From: Pogonophryne albipinna
Lineage: Eukaryota; Chordata; Actinopteri; Perciformes; Artedidraconidae
Direction: 5' to 3'
Assembly: GCA_028583405.1 (NCBI GenBank)
Contig: CM053261.1
Coordinates: 11,526,459 to 11,590,458, forward strand
Length of the DNA stretch: 64,000 nt
Positions 23,201-35,878 of the stretch are shown here, in pieces. Within the stretch, counting starts at the first letter, position 1. The number at the start of each line of letters is the position of its first letter. The position numbers were made by a program, and so were the translations under genes. Below the pieces are notes generated by a model. It searched no databases. It saw nothing but the letters and a program-made list of their open reading frames with translations, and was not told the origin of the DNA.

Positions 23201-26200
23201 CACCTATAATAAAAGCTCTGATATAAAAAGTGATAAGCCTATAAAAAAGCTTACAAAAACTATAAGATAGCCAAAAGTATCAACTGTGGTTCAGCAGGGG
23301 GTCCCATACCTCAACTACAGTGGGAAAAAAAACAAATAAATTAGAAAAAACAAAGAGTTAAAAAGAGTGATGTGTGTCCAATTCAATCTCGTGAGAAAAA
23401 CATATGAGCAATGCAATAAGTCTATATCTGAGTCAGACACATCTCTTGATTTCAGCATGTTGGCCAGTGAGGACAAAGGATGTAAAAGTCTCTCTGTGAT
23501 TGATGGTGAGGTGGACATGACGTTATACCCACTGGTGACAGCTGTGCCACTCCCAGGAGTAACGTGGCCTGCTGGGGAGGAAGTCTGCTGTCCCCTGGTT
23601 CTTCACTCTCTGGGGAAACCTCAGCAGCATGCGGGTGTCATAATCTCTCACACTGCCTGTATAGGCCGAGCTGCAGACACAGAAGAAGAAAACACAAATC
23701 ATACGTTGATACAAGTCCGTCAGGCGCGTTCACACCGCAGTACTTTTCCCACTTTAGGTCCGATATAGTTCCGAAATGTTGCGTTCACACCAAAAAGAGC
23801 CGGAACTAAAATGTGTTCATGAGAACCTTTTCACCCCCTTTTCCGTCCCTGCTAGAGAGCAGGGACTTTCGTGGGAGAAAAAGGTTCCTATGTCTGATTG
23901 GCTGGGCGGAATGCAAACCATGCCCCGTAAAACTCCCAAAATGTGAAGCCGCCATTTTATTATCCTCGCATTAGCATTATTAGCATTAGCCCAGCGCAGA
24001 AACGCAGATAGACTAACTTATGGCAACACAAAATAAAACATGGGAGCGGTGGAGATGAGGAGGTGTCGGCGTTCTGGCGATTTACTCGGAAGGCTTCAGT
24101 AGAAGCTGCTGGGAGTCCCAGCAGCTTCTACTGAAGCCAGTCCCCAACTCCGGGGACTTCCGGCCGGGGACTTTGGGTGGCAGTTTACGCTGTGAAGTTG
24201 TTTGCGGCCTGCCAGTAAACCCAAAGCAGAAGAAGAAGAAGTGACGTCAGCGGCTTCATTTGCCTAATCCTCCCCCAGGGACTTATTCCGGTGTGAACCA
24301 AGCCCCCAGGAAGTGCGCCGGACTCAGATGAAAATATTCGTGCTGGCCAAACGGCGGTACTACACTTCCGTTTGGTTGCCAGGCCCGGAAACACTTTTTC
24401 CCATTGACTTACATGGTGAAAGAGTGGTCTGTAAATCGTTGGATAATTTTTTTTAAACTAAATAAACTACCCAGTATGAACACTTGGGCTGGAGCTATTA
24501 TTAAAAACATTCGTTCCTCAAGTTGTAAAAATGTGCTAATAACGTTATTCTGAGAGTTATTTCCCTCTGCATTATGAACGCGCATCTAACCCACGGGACC
24601 GCGCCGCCCGGCACGTTCATGTTACGTGTCCCGACCAATCAGAGCACACTGTGCTCACAGGGAGGGTGGGGGCTGGAGCTATTGGAGCTACAACGAGCCG
24701 TTAAAGGCAGAGTGAAATTCAGTGAATACACGTAGTTTACAGAGATGCTGTTTGAGAAACCAATGTGAGTTGCGTTTATCTTTACCCATGGATGCACAAT
24801 AAGAACGGACCCATATCGTCTTACTGCCATCCCACGGAGCTGTAATAATGGATATATTGCACATGTTTGCTGTAATTCATTATCATACTACATGGGCTGT
24901 ATGATTAAATCTTGTACCATAAATGTTGTATTAAATAAAGTTAATATTACTTATTATATATATATATATATATATATACAGTGCAATCATTCTTTCATGC
25001 TAAATGAAGCTCTGTTGCTTGGATATCTCTAGATCCTGTTACAGCGTAATATAAGTACGATTGATGTCACATTAGCATAATGACTAGCTAGCCGCAAGCT
25101 GCTAACTGCCGCCTCGTTAATATCTAATCCATCATAATAATCATTACCATGCTGTCATGAACGTGCGATGCCGTTACGTGTACGCAAATTGACGTGCTTG
25201 ATGTGAACGAGCATTTTGGTTAAGTTGCGCATGCGCTATGAGCGCACATACGGGTACTTCTCAGGCATGCCGGGTAATCTGTGACGTTTCACTCTCTCAA
25301 AAGTTGGGCCATTTTATCATCATGCGCTAATGAGCAACTCTCATAGGAATGAATGAGGCCCCGCCTCCCACGCTGTATCCAGTTCTTATTGTGAACACGA
25401 TCTGTACTTAGTTCATGAGAACTAAAGAGTTCTCATGAACTAAGTTCTCATGAACCTTTGTGGGAAAAGTACTGCGGTGTGAATTGTTTTTCCTGCTAGA
25501 TCCCTTCTTGGTGAAAGCTGTCTATGGTGGGTGGAAAAACAGTCTGTAGACACGTGGTTGTTTGGTTAAGCTTTCGATAATGTGTTTACCATTTGGGCTT
25601 TCTCCTCAGGGAAAACTATGATTAAACAGAAATCCTCCACCACCCACCAGTATGCGCCATCAGGGTTCATTTTACCTCATCTTATGGCTCCACTGGGCAC
25701 TGCATGCCTCACCCAAAAACACTTAAAGCAGTCGTTATGGCGCATATGTCTCTGAATCACTCAGACTTGGATGCAAACCCTGTCTTTTCTCTCTGTCTCT
25801 GTGGATTAGTCCTGACAGAAGTGTACCTTGACAAACAGTTCTCCTCAGATGCACATCTCAGGTTGTACATTGGGACTCTCTGGACATAAGAAGAGGATTC
25901 AATGTAGTATGGGTCAGGTACCAGATCAGGCAGACCTGAACACAGTAAAAAAACAAAAGGGGTACATCAAGCATAAATCAAAATCTGAATGAATGTTTCA
26001 TACAGCAAACATGTTAACAGATGCACATAGAGCTAAAGTGAGACAAGATAGACAAACAAACACACAGAAAGACATACAGACAAAAAGGATCCTAAACTCC
26101 TCTTTATAGGTTATATATCTATCAAATATGTTTTTGTTTTGGGAACTCTTACCGTACTGGTGATTCCTTGTGCCATATCCGGGTCTCGATCTCTGCCTCG

Positions 26201-26777
26201 GTCTCTCATACACGTCATAGTGATTATGATCGGTGGACTTGTAAGGGTCGTATGGATCATCCCCCACCATCATGTCTTCTCTCCGGGGCAGAGGCGGACT
26301 GACACTGGGCTTTTCCTGAGTCTCATTGCTGCTCCTCTGCGTCCCCGTGCGCTCACCGGCCCCGTCGCGGTGATGCTGGCGGTGCTCGTGCCCCCGTGCG
26401 AGCCTTTGTAGCGGCAGTGGGAGACCGCGGGGGCTTTGTGGGCTGGACGCCGGCCCGGGGGACTGCGGGGCCGCCGGCTGGCTCCGGGGTTGCTGATGTG
26501 TCACGTCCGCATCTCGGATGATGGTGAGAGGTTGCGCCTGCACTTGTTGCTGCGCTGCGCCCCTGCGCCTACCGGGCTGGTACTGCGACCCCTGGCTTAA
26601 AATGCTAAACACCTTACCGTTGTGGGCCCACTGTAGTGTCTGCCGGAGAGCCGCTCTTTGGTTGTTCCCTTGTTGAGTCCCCAGATTCGTCTGACACTGT
26701 GCAGTTTGCAGGATGGAAACCAAAATGTAGACGCACGCATATGCGTAAAGTGGCGTGCCAAGTGTGCGTAATCCCAT
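20261..26777 (-). CDS. lox: Lysyl oxidase, complete, 7 exons
   Basis: Exons in transcript order: 26153-26777, 25827-25935, 23533-23670, 22487-22643, 20834-20929, 20570-20685, 20261-20267. Phases close at 415 aa (human LOX 417). This secreted copper amine oxidase converts peptidyl lysine to allysine to cross-link collagen and elastin. Start [20 protein letters not shown] begins a signal peptide, followed by a basic Gln-rich propeptide with sequon NET at 151. The BMP1-type cleavage site is VGDD, Gly172/Asp173. Copper ligands are His290, 292 and 294 in CHQHFH. The quinone cofactor pair is Lys318 (GHKASF) and Tyr353 (CYDTY). The RPGYGT..QYG motif before the catalytic domain is LOX-like. Adjacent snx24 fits the vertebrate LOX region. 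LOXL1 is the main alternative and fits less well. Confidence 0.96.
24092..24138. repeat. 47-bp near-perfect palindrome
   Basis: A 23-nt arm starting GGCTTCAGTAGAAGCTGC is followed by a single G and the exact inverse arm ending CTACTGAAGCC. It lies in the lox intron 2 MITE and could extrude a hairpin. Confidence 0.9.
24953..24978. repeat. TA microsatellite
   Basis: About 12 TA units lie within the lox intron 2 element. Confidence 0.85.
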
Positions 26778-26847
26778 TGTGACCTGTATTAAAGGAGATT
26801 TAATGGGACAACGCAAATACTTAATAATAAACCAGGGTTGCAACTTG

Positions 26848-26858
26848 CTTTTAAATAT
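26848..26858 (-). promoter_or_regulatory. Possible lox TATA-like box
   Basis: ATATTTAAAAG on the minus strand is about 70 bp upstream of the lox start codon, which would put the transcription start near 26,820. This rests on motif and position only. Confidence 0.3.
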
Positions 26859-27626
26859 CCTTCCTTTCCATTTGAAGGATATTCAATGAGCAGAGAGGCA
26901 GTTTAAATGTATCCGTGTAAAGTCATATCGCTCTGCTCCTGCAGGAGGATGATTATGTGGAGGAGAAGGAGGAGTTCAGCATTTTTGAATTTGTTACACA
27001 AGTCTGATGATGCTGCTGCTCATAACCACTAAACGGATACGCGTGTGTGATCATGTCCAGCCAAAAGTGTTTGATAACGGCTCTTACTCCGAGAGGTGTG
27101 TCAGTGAAAGACAGTCAAACCTTTCCTCCCTCACAAAAGAACAGATGCATATTTTGAATCAAAACAGCTAGAGAAAAACAGACACAAAGATGATGATGTT
27201 CCCACTTTGTTATGATGCATGGGTTTTATATAATTATGCTCGGAATAAATGTCTGTATATTGTCCTCATTTATTCTTTGTCTGCTCAACAAAAAGTCATG
27301 ATAGATAGCTTTTCCCTTGACTGTTGGATGAACTCCTAACCAAATTGCAGCACCCTCTGCCAGAAGTCTGTGCACTGCACTTTCTCATAGCAGGATCTGA
27401 GAAACCTAAACAGGAATGGTCCTGCATCATTTTCAGTTTTCTTCTGGGAAAACGTCTCCCACAAACTCCCTCCGCCCAGCTGTCTGTGCTGCAGCCCTGC
27501 TGACGATGTGAAAGATGAATCACATGCGTCTCACAGTAATCTTCTATAAGATCATAATCATTTTTGTTCTGAACAATAAACAAAATGGGGCTGTGGTGAT
27601 TTTTGATCTGCCCTTGTGCGTTGGGT
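26859..27626. other. lox upstream intergenic region
   Basis: It presumably holds lox promoter elements, but I cannot name sites with confidence. No coding exon is supported. Confidence 0.35.
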
Positions 27627-28721
27627 GGCAGGCTGGTGACGTTTTTTTCTACAATTTTCTCCCACGTTACGTTTGTTATGAACGTATTAAATACGTTTAT
27701 TTTCTACATATCTTTGCCATTTATTTAACCCTAACCATAACCATAACCCAATAAGCTGCTGTGTCGTTTATTGCACCGCAAACATTAAAACTGTCATTGG
27801 AACGGCGATCAAGCCTGAAGCCACAGAGCTCTTTGTTTTAATGTTTGAGGTGCAATATCAGCGTATCATATGCACGCAAAATCGGACTTCTGCGTATCCA
27901 TTGCACGCCTTTGCAAAGTCGTGTCATTTGTACGCAGAATGTGAGACCGGGTTGGGTGACCCCTCTCGAGGGCAGCTCATTTGCTGCAGCCCAGTCAAAT
28001 CACCAGAGGTGGGACCAAGTCATTGTTTTGCAAGTCCGAGTCAAGTCTCAAGTCTTTGCGCTCAAGTCCGAGTCAAGTCTCAAGTCTTTGCGCTCAAGTC
28101 CGAGTCAAGTCTCAAGTCTTTGCGCTCAACTTCAAGTCAAGTCAAGTCAAGTCCTAAACTTTGACAAAACGAGTCATAAACAAGTCATTATGTGTTTTTC
28201 ACCAAATGTAATGACATCGATCAACAGAATAATACTTAATAATCAAACTGCTCTTTATTAGTCACATTAATAATTTAATAATCCATTTTCTCTCTGCTGG
28301 TAAAGTAACGTGTTTTATTTTATTTTAAGAGGGAACAGTAAGGTAAGGCTACCGTGACGGTTTGATTCAGAAGGAGTTTAATGTATAAGATCCCTGATGT
28401 TGAGGTAACCAGAATGTTTATTTCCACTGTGTACAACATGTTGTAAGGGACCCACAATCTATCTTTATGCAAGGGATAATGTGCAGCGAGGCGGTCTCTA
28501 TGGGGAAAAGAACACCTGAATCTAGATCCCTCTGCAGGTGGTACTTTAACTATATTTTGATGCTAATACTTTTGTACTTTTACTTGTAACATTTTGAATG
28601 CAGGACTTTTTATTGTAACCGAGTATTCCTACACTCTGGTACTTTTGTACTCAAGTACAAGATCTGAACTTCTCCCACCTCTGACAGTAAATCCTGAGTG
28701 GTTACCAAAATAAAGGTAACC

Positions 28722-28848
28722 AAAAAAGGTTATTTTCATTTTACAAATCCTGCACTCAGCTTTACTGCTGGCTGCTTTTCAATGATATTGAAAAGCAGCC
28801 AGCAGTAAAGCTGAGTGCAGGATTTGTAAAATGAAAATAACCTTTTTT
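28722..28848. repeat. 127-bp palindrome with 3-nt loop
   Basis: Inverted arms of 62 nt are separated only by GAT (centre 28785). The inner part of each arm is GGCTGCTTTTCAAT and its inverse. The arms appear identical by eye. Confidence 0.9.
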
Positions 28849-28917
28849 GAAAAAAGAAGCAGCATCTGGCTGCTTTTCAATGATATTGAAAAGCAGCCAG
28901 ATGCTGCTTCTTTTTTC
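28849..28917. repeat. 69-bp palindrome abutting the first
   Basis: Arms of 33 nt flank the same GAT loop (28882-28884) and contain the same GGCTGCTTTTCAAT core as the neighbouring palindrome. The outer part of the arms differs. Confidence 0.9.
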
Positions 28918-30426
28918 GGTTTTCGCTAATTTCTTGACTTTTCCCGACGCACTTGCATTTAAATCACACTGCGTCTGCCCCCCACCCTTCTTTCACATAA
29001 TGGTATGATCCTAGTGTGTCCTCGCATATGATTGGCCGCATGGTGGCCCAGCTAAATAAAGAGCCGCCCCTAACTGCATGGATTCACAGCAAGAGTAGGA
29101 GCGGCTGAAGAGTCTGCTCTCCCCGACGGGAGTCTGCTCTTCTAGCGGCAGCTCGCGATCGGCGTGTTGGAGACCTCTGAATTAAAGTATCAAGTCACCT
29201 CCAGTCAGAAGGCTCAAGTCCAAGTCAAGTCCCGAGTCATTGGTGTTCAAGTCCAAGTCGAGTCGCAAGTGTTTTGTGATTTTGTCAAGTCGAGTCTCAA
29301 GTCATCAAATTGGTGACTCGAGTCTGACTCGAGTCCAAGTCATGTGACTCGAGTCCACACCTCTGCAAATCACCGCCCGATGTTAACACCAGAGCTGTAA
29401 TGCATGGACTGGGAAACCTAATCTAAGGTTATAATTTCCCTCTGTCTAGCAAACTGGAAAATCGTTCTTCCATAATTGACCCCAGGAAGGTTGCTGCTGG
29501 ACCATTAGTTTAGGACTTCAATACAAAACAATTGGATTACAATGTTACAACCATGATTAACTGTGCTGTTATGTATATTTACCAAAAACAAATAATAGAA
29601 GCAACAAGTAATGAAATCTATGACAAACAGATCAATTAAAGGTTCCCGTATCCTGGTAGACACTGTAGGGGGAAGATAAGATGACAATAATATTAAGTGC
29701 TGCATACCATTTTCTTATCAGAGATGTTATGAAAGTGGGAGATTATGGGCGTGGCTTAAGCACACTTAACTTTCTCATCATATTTCTTCCGATTTCTTGT
29801 ATCTTTCATATGAAACAACTAATTCTAGAATTTCAAACATGCAGAACAAATGACCATAACTACATTTCTAAAAGGGGAAAATTAATAATCTTTTTTCTCA
29901 AATTAATGATAAACCTGTGAGTTGGATATAGAAAAGTCAGAATCAATATGTTTTTTATTTGAAAGAAAATTCAGATCGAACTTAGTAAAAAACTGTAAAT
30001 TATAGTGTCCGTCCAAAAATAATTTTTTCGATTAACTGACTCGTGAATACCATTACCTGCAGATTACTGCCACTTGTAGATCAGGTAGTGTGAAACCATT
30101 GTCAACAATCTATATAATGTCTTGCTCATGGGTGAACAAAGTAAACAGAGTCCCATTCATAAAAACGTTGCCCCAAAGCATTACTAGTGGCCAAAGATTC
30201 CACAAGGTACCTTTAACTTTAAATCTGGCACATTTCTAGAAGGAGAAATACAGAATAAAACAAGCTTTCAGGGGCTTTAAGCACAATGTGATTTATACAT
30301 GAACTTTTATGATTCTCTATTCTGCCCAAACAGTAGCTGTGAAAGAGATTAAGATCCAAAGTTGGACTAAAAATACTTTACAGTCTGAGAATGGCTTTAA
30401 TGGCAGGGTACACAAATTAAATCAGG

Positions 30427-30990
30427 GGCCGTTTCTCAATCTCGAGGATACTGGCTTCCAAGCCAATATTTCAAAAATGCTACGTCATCGAGTGCCGCCG
30501 AAGCCTACTGTTCCAATGTCCAGCATACTTGGAATTCCACCGAGGCTGCGTCCTTGGTTTGGGGGAAATTTCGAGGCTGCACATGGGTAGACTTCGCGTC
30601 CTTAAAATCCCCACAATGCTTTGCGCACGAACCAATTTCAAAAACCCTTGAGGAGAGTGGCTGAACCGACGCAGCACACATTGAAATGTAAGTATGTAGT
30701 GGTGTAGAACATGTGTTGGTAAATATGTTACTTTGTTACATTTGATATCACCAAAAATGTGTTCCGTGAAAGTAAAGCAAGTTCATAATTATATAGACAT
30801 CGTGAGGTATTTATTTTCGGTACAGTTTATGTTGAAATCGTTAGAGAGAGTGGCACACTTGTTAGCCTGTTCCATTCTTCTTCGTTTTCCGAAGCTGTGG
30901 CTTGGAAGCATACTTGCTTCGTTTCTGATGGAAGTGACTTGGAAGTACGCGACTACCAAGCCAGCATCCTCGAGATTGAGAAACGGCCAG
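30427..30990. mobile_element. MITE with GGCCGTTTCTCAATC ends, copy 1
   Basis: The left end GGCCGTTTCTCAATCTCGAG and the right inverse are nearly perfect for about 25 bp. AGG flanks both sides (left AGG|GGCCG, right CGGCC|AGG), fitting a 3-bp Harbinger-type duplication. A second copy is at 54979-55537. Confidence 0.7.
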
Positions 30991-31159
30991 GCTGTAAATG
31001 ACAGTTTAAGCATGTGTAGTGTTCTTGGATCACGGAGGGTGCACATCAGTTTTACATTTCAGGTTGTGTAAGCTCTAAGGTCCAATCAGAGCCTATCAGA
31101 GCCAAGCTGAGTTATCTGAACCCCTGAAAAAGAATCCTCCCTGCAGATGTGTATGAGTT

Positions 31160-32523
<1,364 letters not shown>

Positions 32524-32936
32524 CTGGTGGACTACGTGGCATTCTGCACATACACTGTACACTCTAAAAGCAGGAGGAGGAGCGCTTTGTCAGGTCACAG
32601 CCCAGAAAACTTTACATTGTGCAATAATTCATGCATATACTATTTTTTTCAACTTGTTTTTGCCCCAATATGTCTGCCGATCCCAAAACCACAGAGCTGA
32701 AGGGAAAACTTGCTGTTAAACCAGTGATAAAAAGAAATTGTTCTGTGTCTTTCTATTTGGAAAGATAATACCAGACTAAACAGTGAAGGGCTTAAGACAT
32801 TATTCACACTTGAAGTCATTGTTGTTTTTGTGGAAGCCTTAAAACTCCACTTTTCAATGAATAGGATGTTGATGCCTTTGGTAGTGGTTAAAATGTCAGC
32901 GGTACAATGTGAAACAATGAGATTTAAACCTTTAAA

Positions 32937-33483
32937 CTGAAATGCTCTGCTCCCTTCACTGGCTTCCGGTAACTGCTAGAATCCACTTCAAGACAATGGT
33001 ACTTGCGTACCATGCTGCGAATGGATCTGGCCCTTCCTACATCCAGGACATGGTTAAACTGTACACCCCAGCACGTGCACTCCGCTCTGCATCAGCCAAA
33101 CAGCTCGCTGCACCCGCACTGCGAGGGGGACCCAAGTTCCCATCAGCAAAAACACGTGGGTTTGCTATCCTGGCTCCAAAATGGTGGAATGAGCTCCCCA
33201 TTGAAATCAAGAGAGCAGAAAGCTTACACATCTTCCGGCGCAGACTGAAAACTCATCTCTTTCGACTCCACTTCGAGCGATAGAACTATTAACAAAGCAC
33301 TTATATACTAATAAAGGACTGGCTGTCCTAAAGCCAGTTGAGTAGCACTTGAAATGTTTTTGCTCTATGAAACCTGATGTACTTATATGATTCTGTTTTC
33401 TTCAAGTTTGTATTTTGTTGGTCGAACGCACTTATTGTAAGTCGCTTTGGATAAAAGCGTCAGCTAAATGCAAGGTAATGTAA
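32937..33483 (+). mobile_element. 5'-truncated L2-like LINE, reverse-transcriptase end plus tail
   Basis: The open frame 32942-33283 reads LHWLPVTARIHFKTMVLAYH and later FAILAPKWWNELPIEIKRAE, the typical carboxyl end of L2-type fish LINE polymerases. The 3' tail contains AAGTCGCTTTGGATAAAAGC followed by GTCAGCTAAATG. Everything upstream of the LHWLPV region is missing, so it is dead on arrival. Confidence 0.85.
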
Positions 33484-34980
33484 AAAATGTTGGACACTTG
33501 GCGTCAGGCTGTGAATACACTGAAAGCATAGCTTAGCTTAGCACAAGATTGAAAGCAGCGGAAAGAGCTAGCTTAGCTCCATCAGAAGCTTCAACAGTTA
33601 AGAAAGATTGAGCATTTCTATTTCTTAATTGTAACTTAGAAATAGAGACATCCCTATAAAAAAGGCTTACTTGTGGTCTGTTCAGTAGTGAGCAATAGAG
33701 TTGCTTCCAAGCACATTATTGCAAAAAACAGGGAGTCTGTAAATCCACATAGTGTTGGTGAAAGGAAAGACAACTGAATCAACTAGTTTTTCCCTGCTCT
33801 ACAAAGCAAAAAAGGCAACATCATTACAAGAATGTCTGTCATGTTTTACTCTGACAATAAGTAATGCTTATTTGACATGAATCCAGAATACACATTCCAC
33901 GTATCGTGCAATAGCGTTGCTTCTGCACATCATTATTGCACTCTTGGAGAGACCCTGGCTAGCTGTAGCAGGTTTTTTGCTAAGCTAATTGGCTGCTAGC
34001 TGTAGCATCATATTTAAAAGAACGACAATAGAGCAGCATCAATCATCTTATCTAACTGTTTGGCAGAAAGCAAATCATACTACTTCCCCACATTGTACTA
34101 CATTTGCTTCAAATACAGAAGCTCACTGGTTAAAACTGTCACCTCTCAGTAAGAGCTGTATTGTAATTGTGCAAGTTCACCTCCAGTTTCCTCACCATGC
34201 TCCAGTGCCGCTCAGGCGGGCTGGAGTAAACTAACCTCAGCTTTAAATGTTAGTTTGTCCTTCTTCCTCCATATGCAGTTCAAAATGGGTGAGATCCGGC
34301 CACAAGTGACCTTTAATTACTTTAACACGGGTATAAAAGTGAAAACAATAATTAGCGAGTAAAGTGAGGTAACAAAGGGGAAAGAATGTGACATTAGGGT
34401 TTCACAATACAAAAGAGACTGAGCGAAAACTACATTTCTTTGTGCCAAATTGTCTCTTGACTTACATCTTTGTGACTGTGCTTGAGAATGAACTATGAGA
34501 CAGAAATAGAAACAACTGTGACTTTGATGGATATACTATTTTTCAGATGCACTGCTCTTAAGTCCTGGCTGTCAGAATGAAGTGGTTATGTCACCACATG
34601 AATCAGACATTTATTTTGCGATGGCTCCCTCTGGAGGACGCACACAAAACATTCAAATAATCACTGCACTCTGGCCTTTGTTCTTACAGTAAGTCTAGAT
34701 TTATAAATTGAATATTAAAGCTAGCCTGAGCTGTTTTGTTAAGTTTAATCTTACTGCTATAAATAAAATGTTATTGGTGCAAAGTGTCCTAGCTTCAGCT
34801 TCGTTTGAGTTAGTTTTACCCAGTTTAACAATCCCTCTGTGACATTAATTAGCAGTCGTCAACACAGGTAGTATTATCTTTTTGTGCGATTCACATAACG
34901 TCTATTAAATAATTACTGATGTCTCAGAAATAAGACAAATAAGACCACATGGACACAACGATTTCTGCTAGTCTCTTTAG
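33484..34980. other. Intergenic, old repeats only
   Basis: Short TAGCTTAGC-type repeats occur near 33,525-33,580 and 33,960-34,010. No coding exon is supported. Confidence 0.35.
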
Positions 34981-34986
34981 TTTATT
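34981..34986 (-). terminator. Candidate poly(A) signal of the peroxidase-C1q gene
   Basis: AATAAA on the minus strand lies about 455 bp beyond the C1q exon stop codon. It supports the C1q exon being the transcript's last exon. Confidence 0.5.
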
Positions 34987-35119
34987 TATAGAAAGTGAAA
35001 CGAAACAGGAACATTTACAGTAAGTAAGCCTCAAAGACTAAGCACAACACTGTCTTACATTTTATCACTCATAAATATTAATAAAAACACTTTTAAATCA
35101 CATCATAAAAGTTGGCTAC

Positions 35120-35205
35120 TCATTTCATTTCAAACCTTTATTTATCCAGGTGTATCCCATTGAGATCAATGATCTACACCTGGATTGATTTATTTTTGGT
35201 CCAAT
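35120..35205. repeat. Dispersed repeat with short palindrome
   Basis: CCAGGTGTATCCCATTGAGA is followed by a short spacer and CTACACCTGG, inside the TTTATTTATCCAGGT motif widespread in fish genomes. It lies in the 3' UTR of the peroxidase-C1q gene. Confidence 0.5.
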
Positions 35206-35438
35206 AGACTGCATGCTGTAACAGATCTGAACAGATTTGAGGCAAAACATTTCATGTTGGTAAGGCTGCTTGAAGCTATCCAATATTTGTTCATATTACT
35301 GATAAAAAATAAATAATAAATCATAGATATGTTTTAAGATGTGATTAATGGAAAGTGAAGCTCAGTGCAGAGAGGAATGCAGATTTTGACAGACAGACCA
35401 TGGGTTTAATAGGGCGGCTGTAAGGAGAAGCGTTTGAG

Positions 35439-35878
35439 TCACGCAGCGTAAAGCCAGTGACCGGAGAAGTAGCTCTCTGTGCTCAGGCCGACCGTCCCGC
35501 CACTCGCCTCCAGCCACACTTTGTCCCCCGCCCCGAGCCAGAGCAGCATGTCCCCTGCTGACATGTGCAGACCTCCCAGAAAAACCTTGAAGCTGCGCAG
35601 CGCCACCTTGTTGTTACGAATCAGGTCGACATTTCCTGAACTGAGGAAGGATTTGCAGAGAAAGCTGAATTGATAAACACCGGGGATGACGCAGGTGAAC
35701 TGGCCCGTCTCTGTGCTGTATTGGCCCTGTTTGTTGTAGATGACCTCTTGGAAACGGATGATTCTCTCTGAGGAGGGGCTGTACTCGCCCAGGCGGACGG
35801 AGAAGGCAGAGTTTGACAGAGAAGCATTGCTGGGAAGAGCTGGCAGCTGGTCTTTTTTGATGTTTGATGCTAATGGAT
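35439..35878 (-). CDS. C1q-domain exon of the peroxidase gene
   Basis: The exon begins after TTCCTCTGCAG. With the G left by the previous exon it reads [16 protein letters not shown], then a gC1q fold: [63 protein letters not shown] and [14 protein letters not shown]. gC1q domains trimerise and bind diverse ligands. The only in-phase donor found upstream is the collagen-like exon. The other possibility is a separate small C1q gene, but no independent start with a signal peptide is visible before it. Confidence 0.85.

Larger units (their letters stand above)
23729..25483. mobile_element. MITE-like element with 23-bp perfect inverted ends
   Basis: TTCACACCGCAGTACTTTTCCCA at 23729-23751 is the exact inverse of 25461-25483. 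The element lies between lox exons 3 and 2, in intron 2. Just inside both ends are TTCATGAGAAC-type motifs in inverted sense. A second GGTGTGAAC motif near 24290 suggests a composite of two related elements. No clear target duplication or transposase is seen, so the superfamily is undetermined. Confidence 0.75.
28004..29365. mobile_element. hAT non-autonomous element with empty site in copy 2
   Basis: The ends CAGAGGTG and CACCTCTG are inverted repeats flanked by the 8-bp duplication CAAATCAC at 27996-28003 and 29366-29373. At 52.77 kb the related copy has a single CAAATCAC and no insert, so the boundaries are confirmed by an empty site. Near both ends lie many short copies of CAAGTC and GAGTC. 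No transposase frame is seen; the interior holds two palindromes. Confidence 0.92.
27627..31159. repeat. Composite dispersed repeat, copy 1
   Basis: The segment starting GGCAGGCTGGTGACG and ending GATGTGTATGAGTT recurs at 52391-55707 in the same orientation and with few differences. Copy 1 carries a 1.36-kb hAT insertion at 28004-29365. It keeps about 230 bp (about 30197-30426) that copy 2 lacks. A short AACCCTAACCATAACC stretch near 27727 is telomere-like but too short to be called telomeric. No gene is supported inside. Confidence 0.85.

Noticed and set aside
27727..27752. Interstitial telomere repeat
   Set aside because: Only AACCCTAACCATAACC-like sequence, too short and degenerate; it is part of the dispersed block and recurs at 52.49 kb.
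30733..31071. 112-aa frame and its twin at 55287-55619
   Set aside because: They cross the end of a MITE and exist in both copies only because the DNA is duplicated; no domain is seen.
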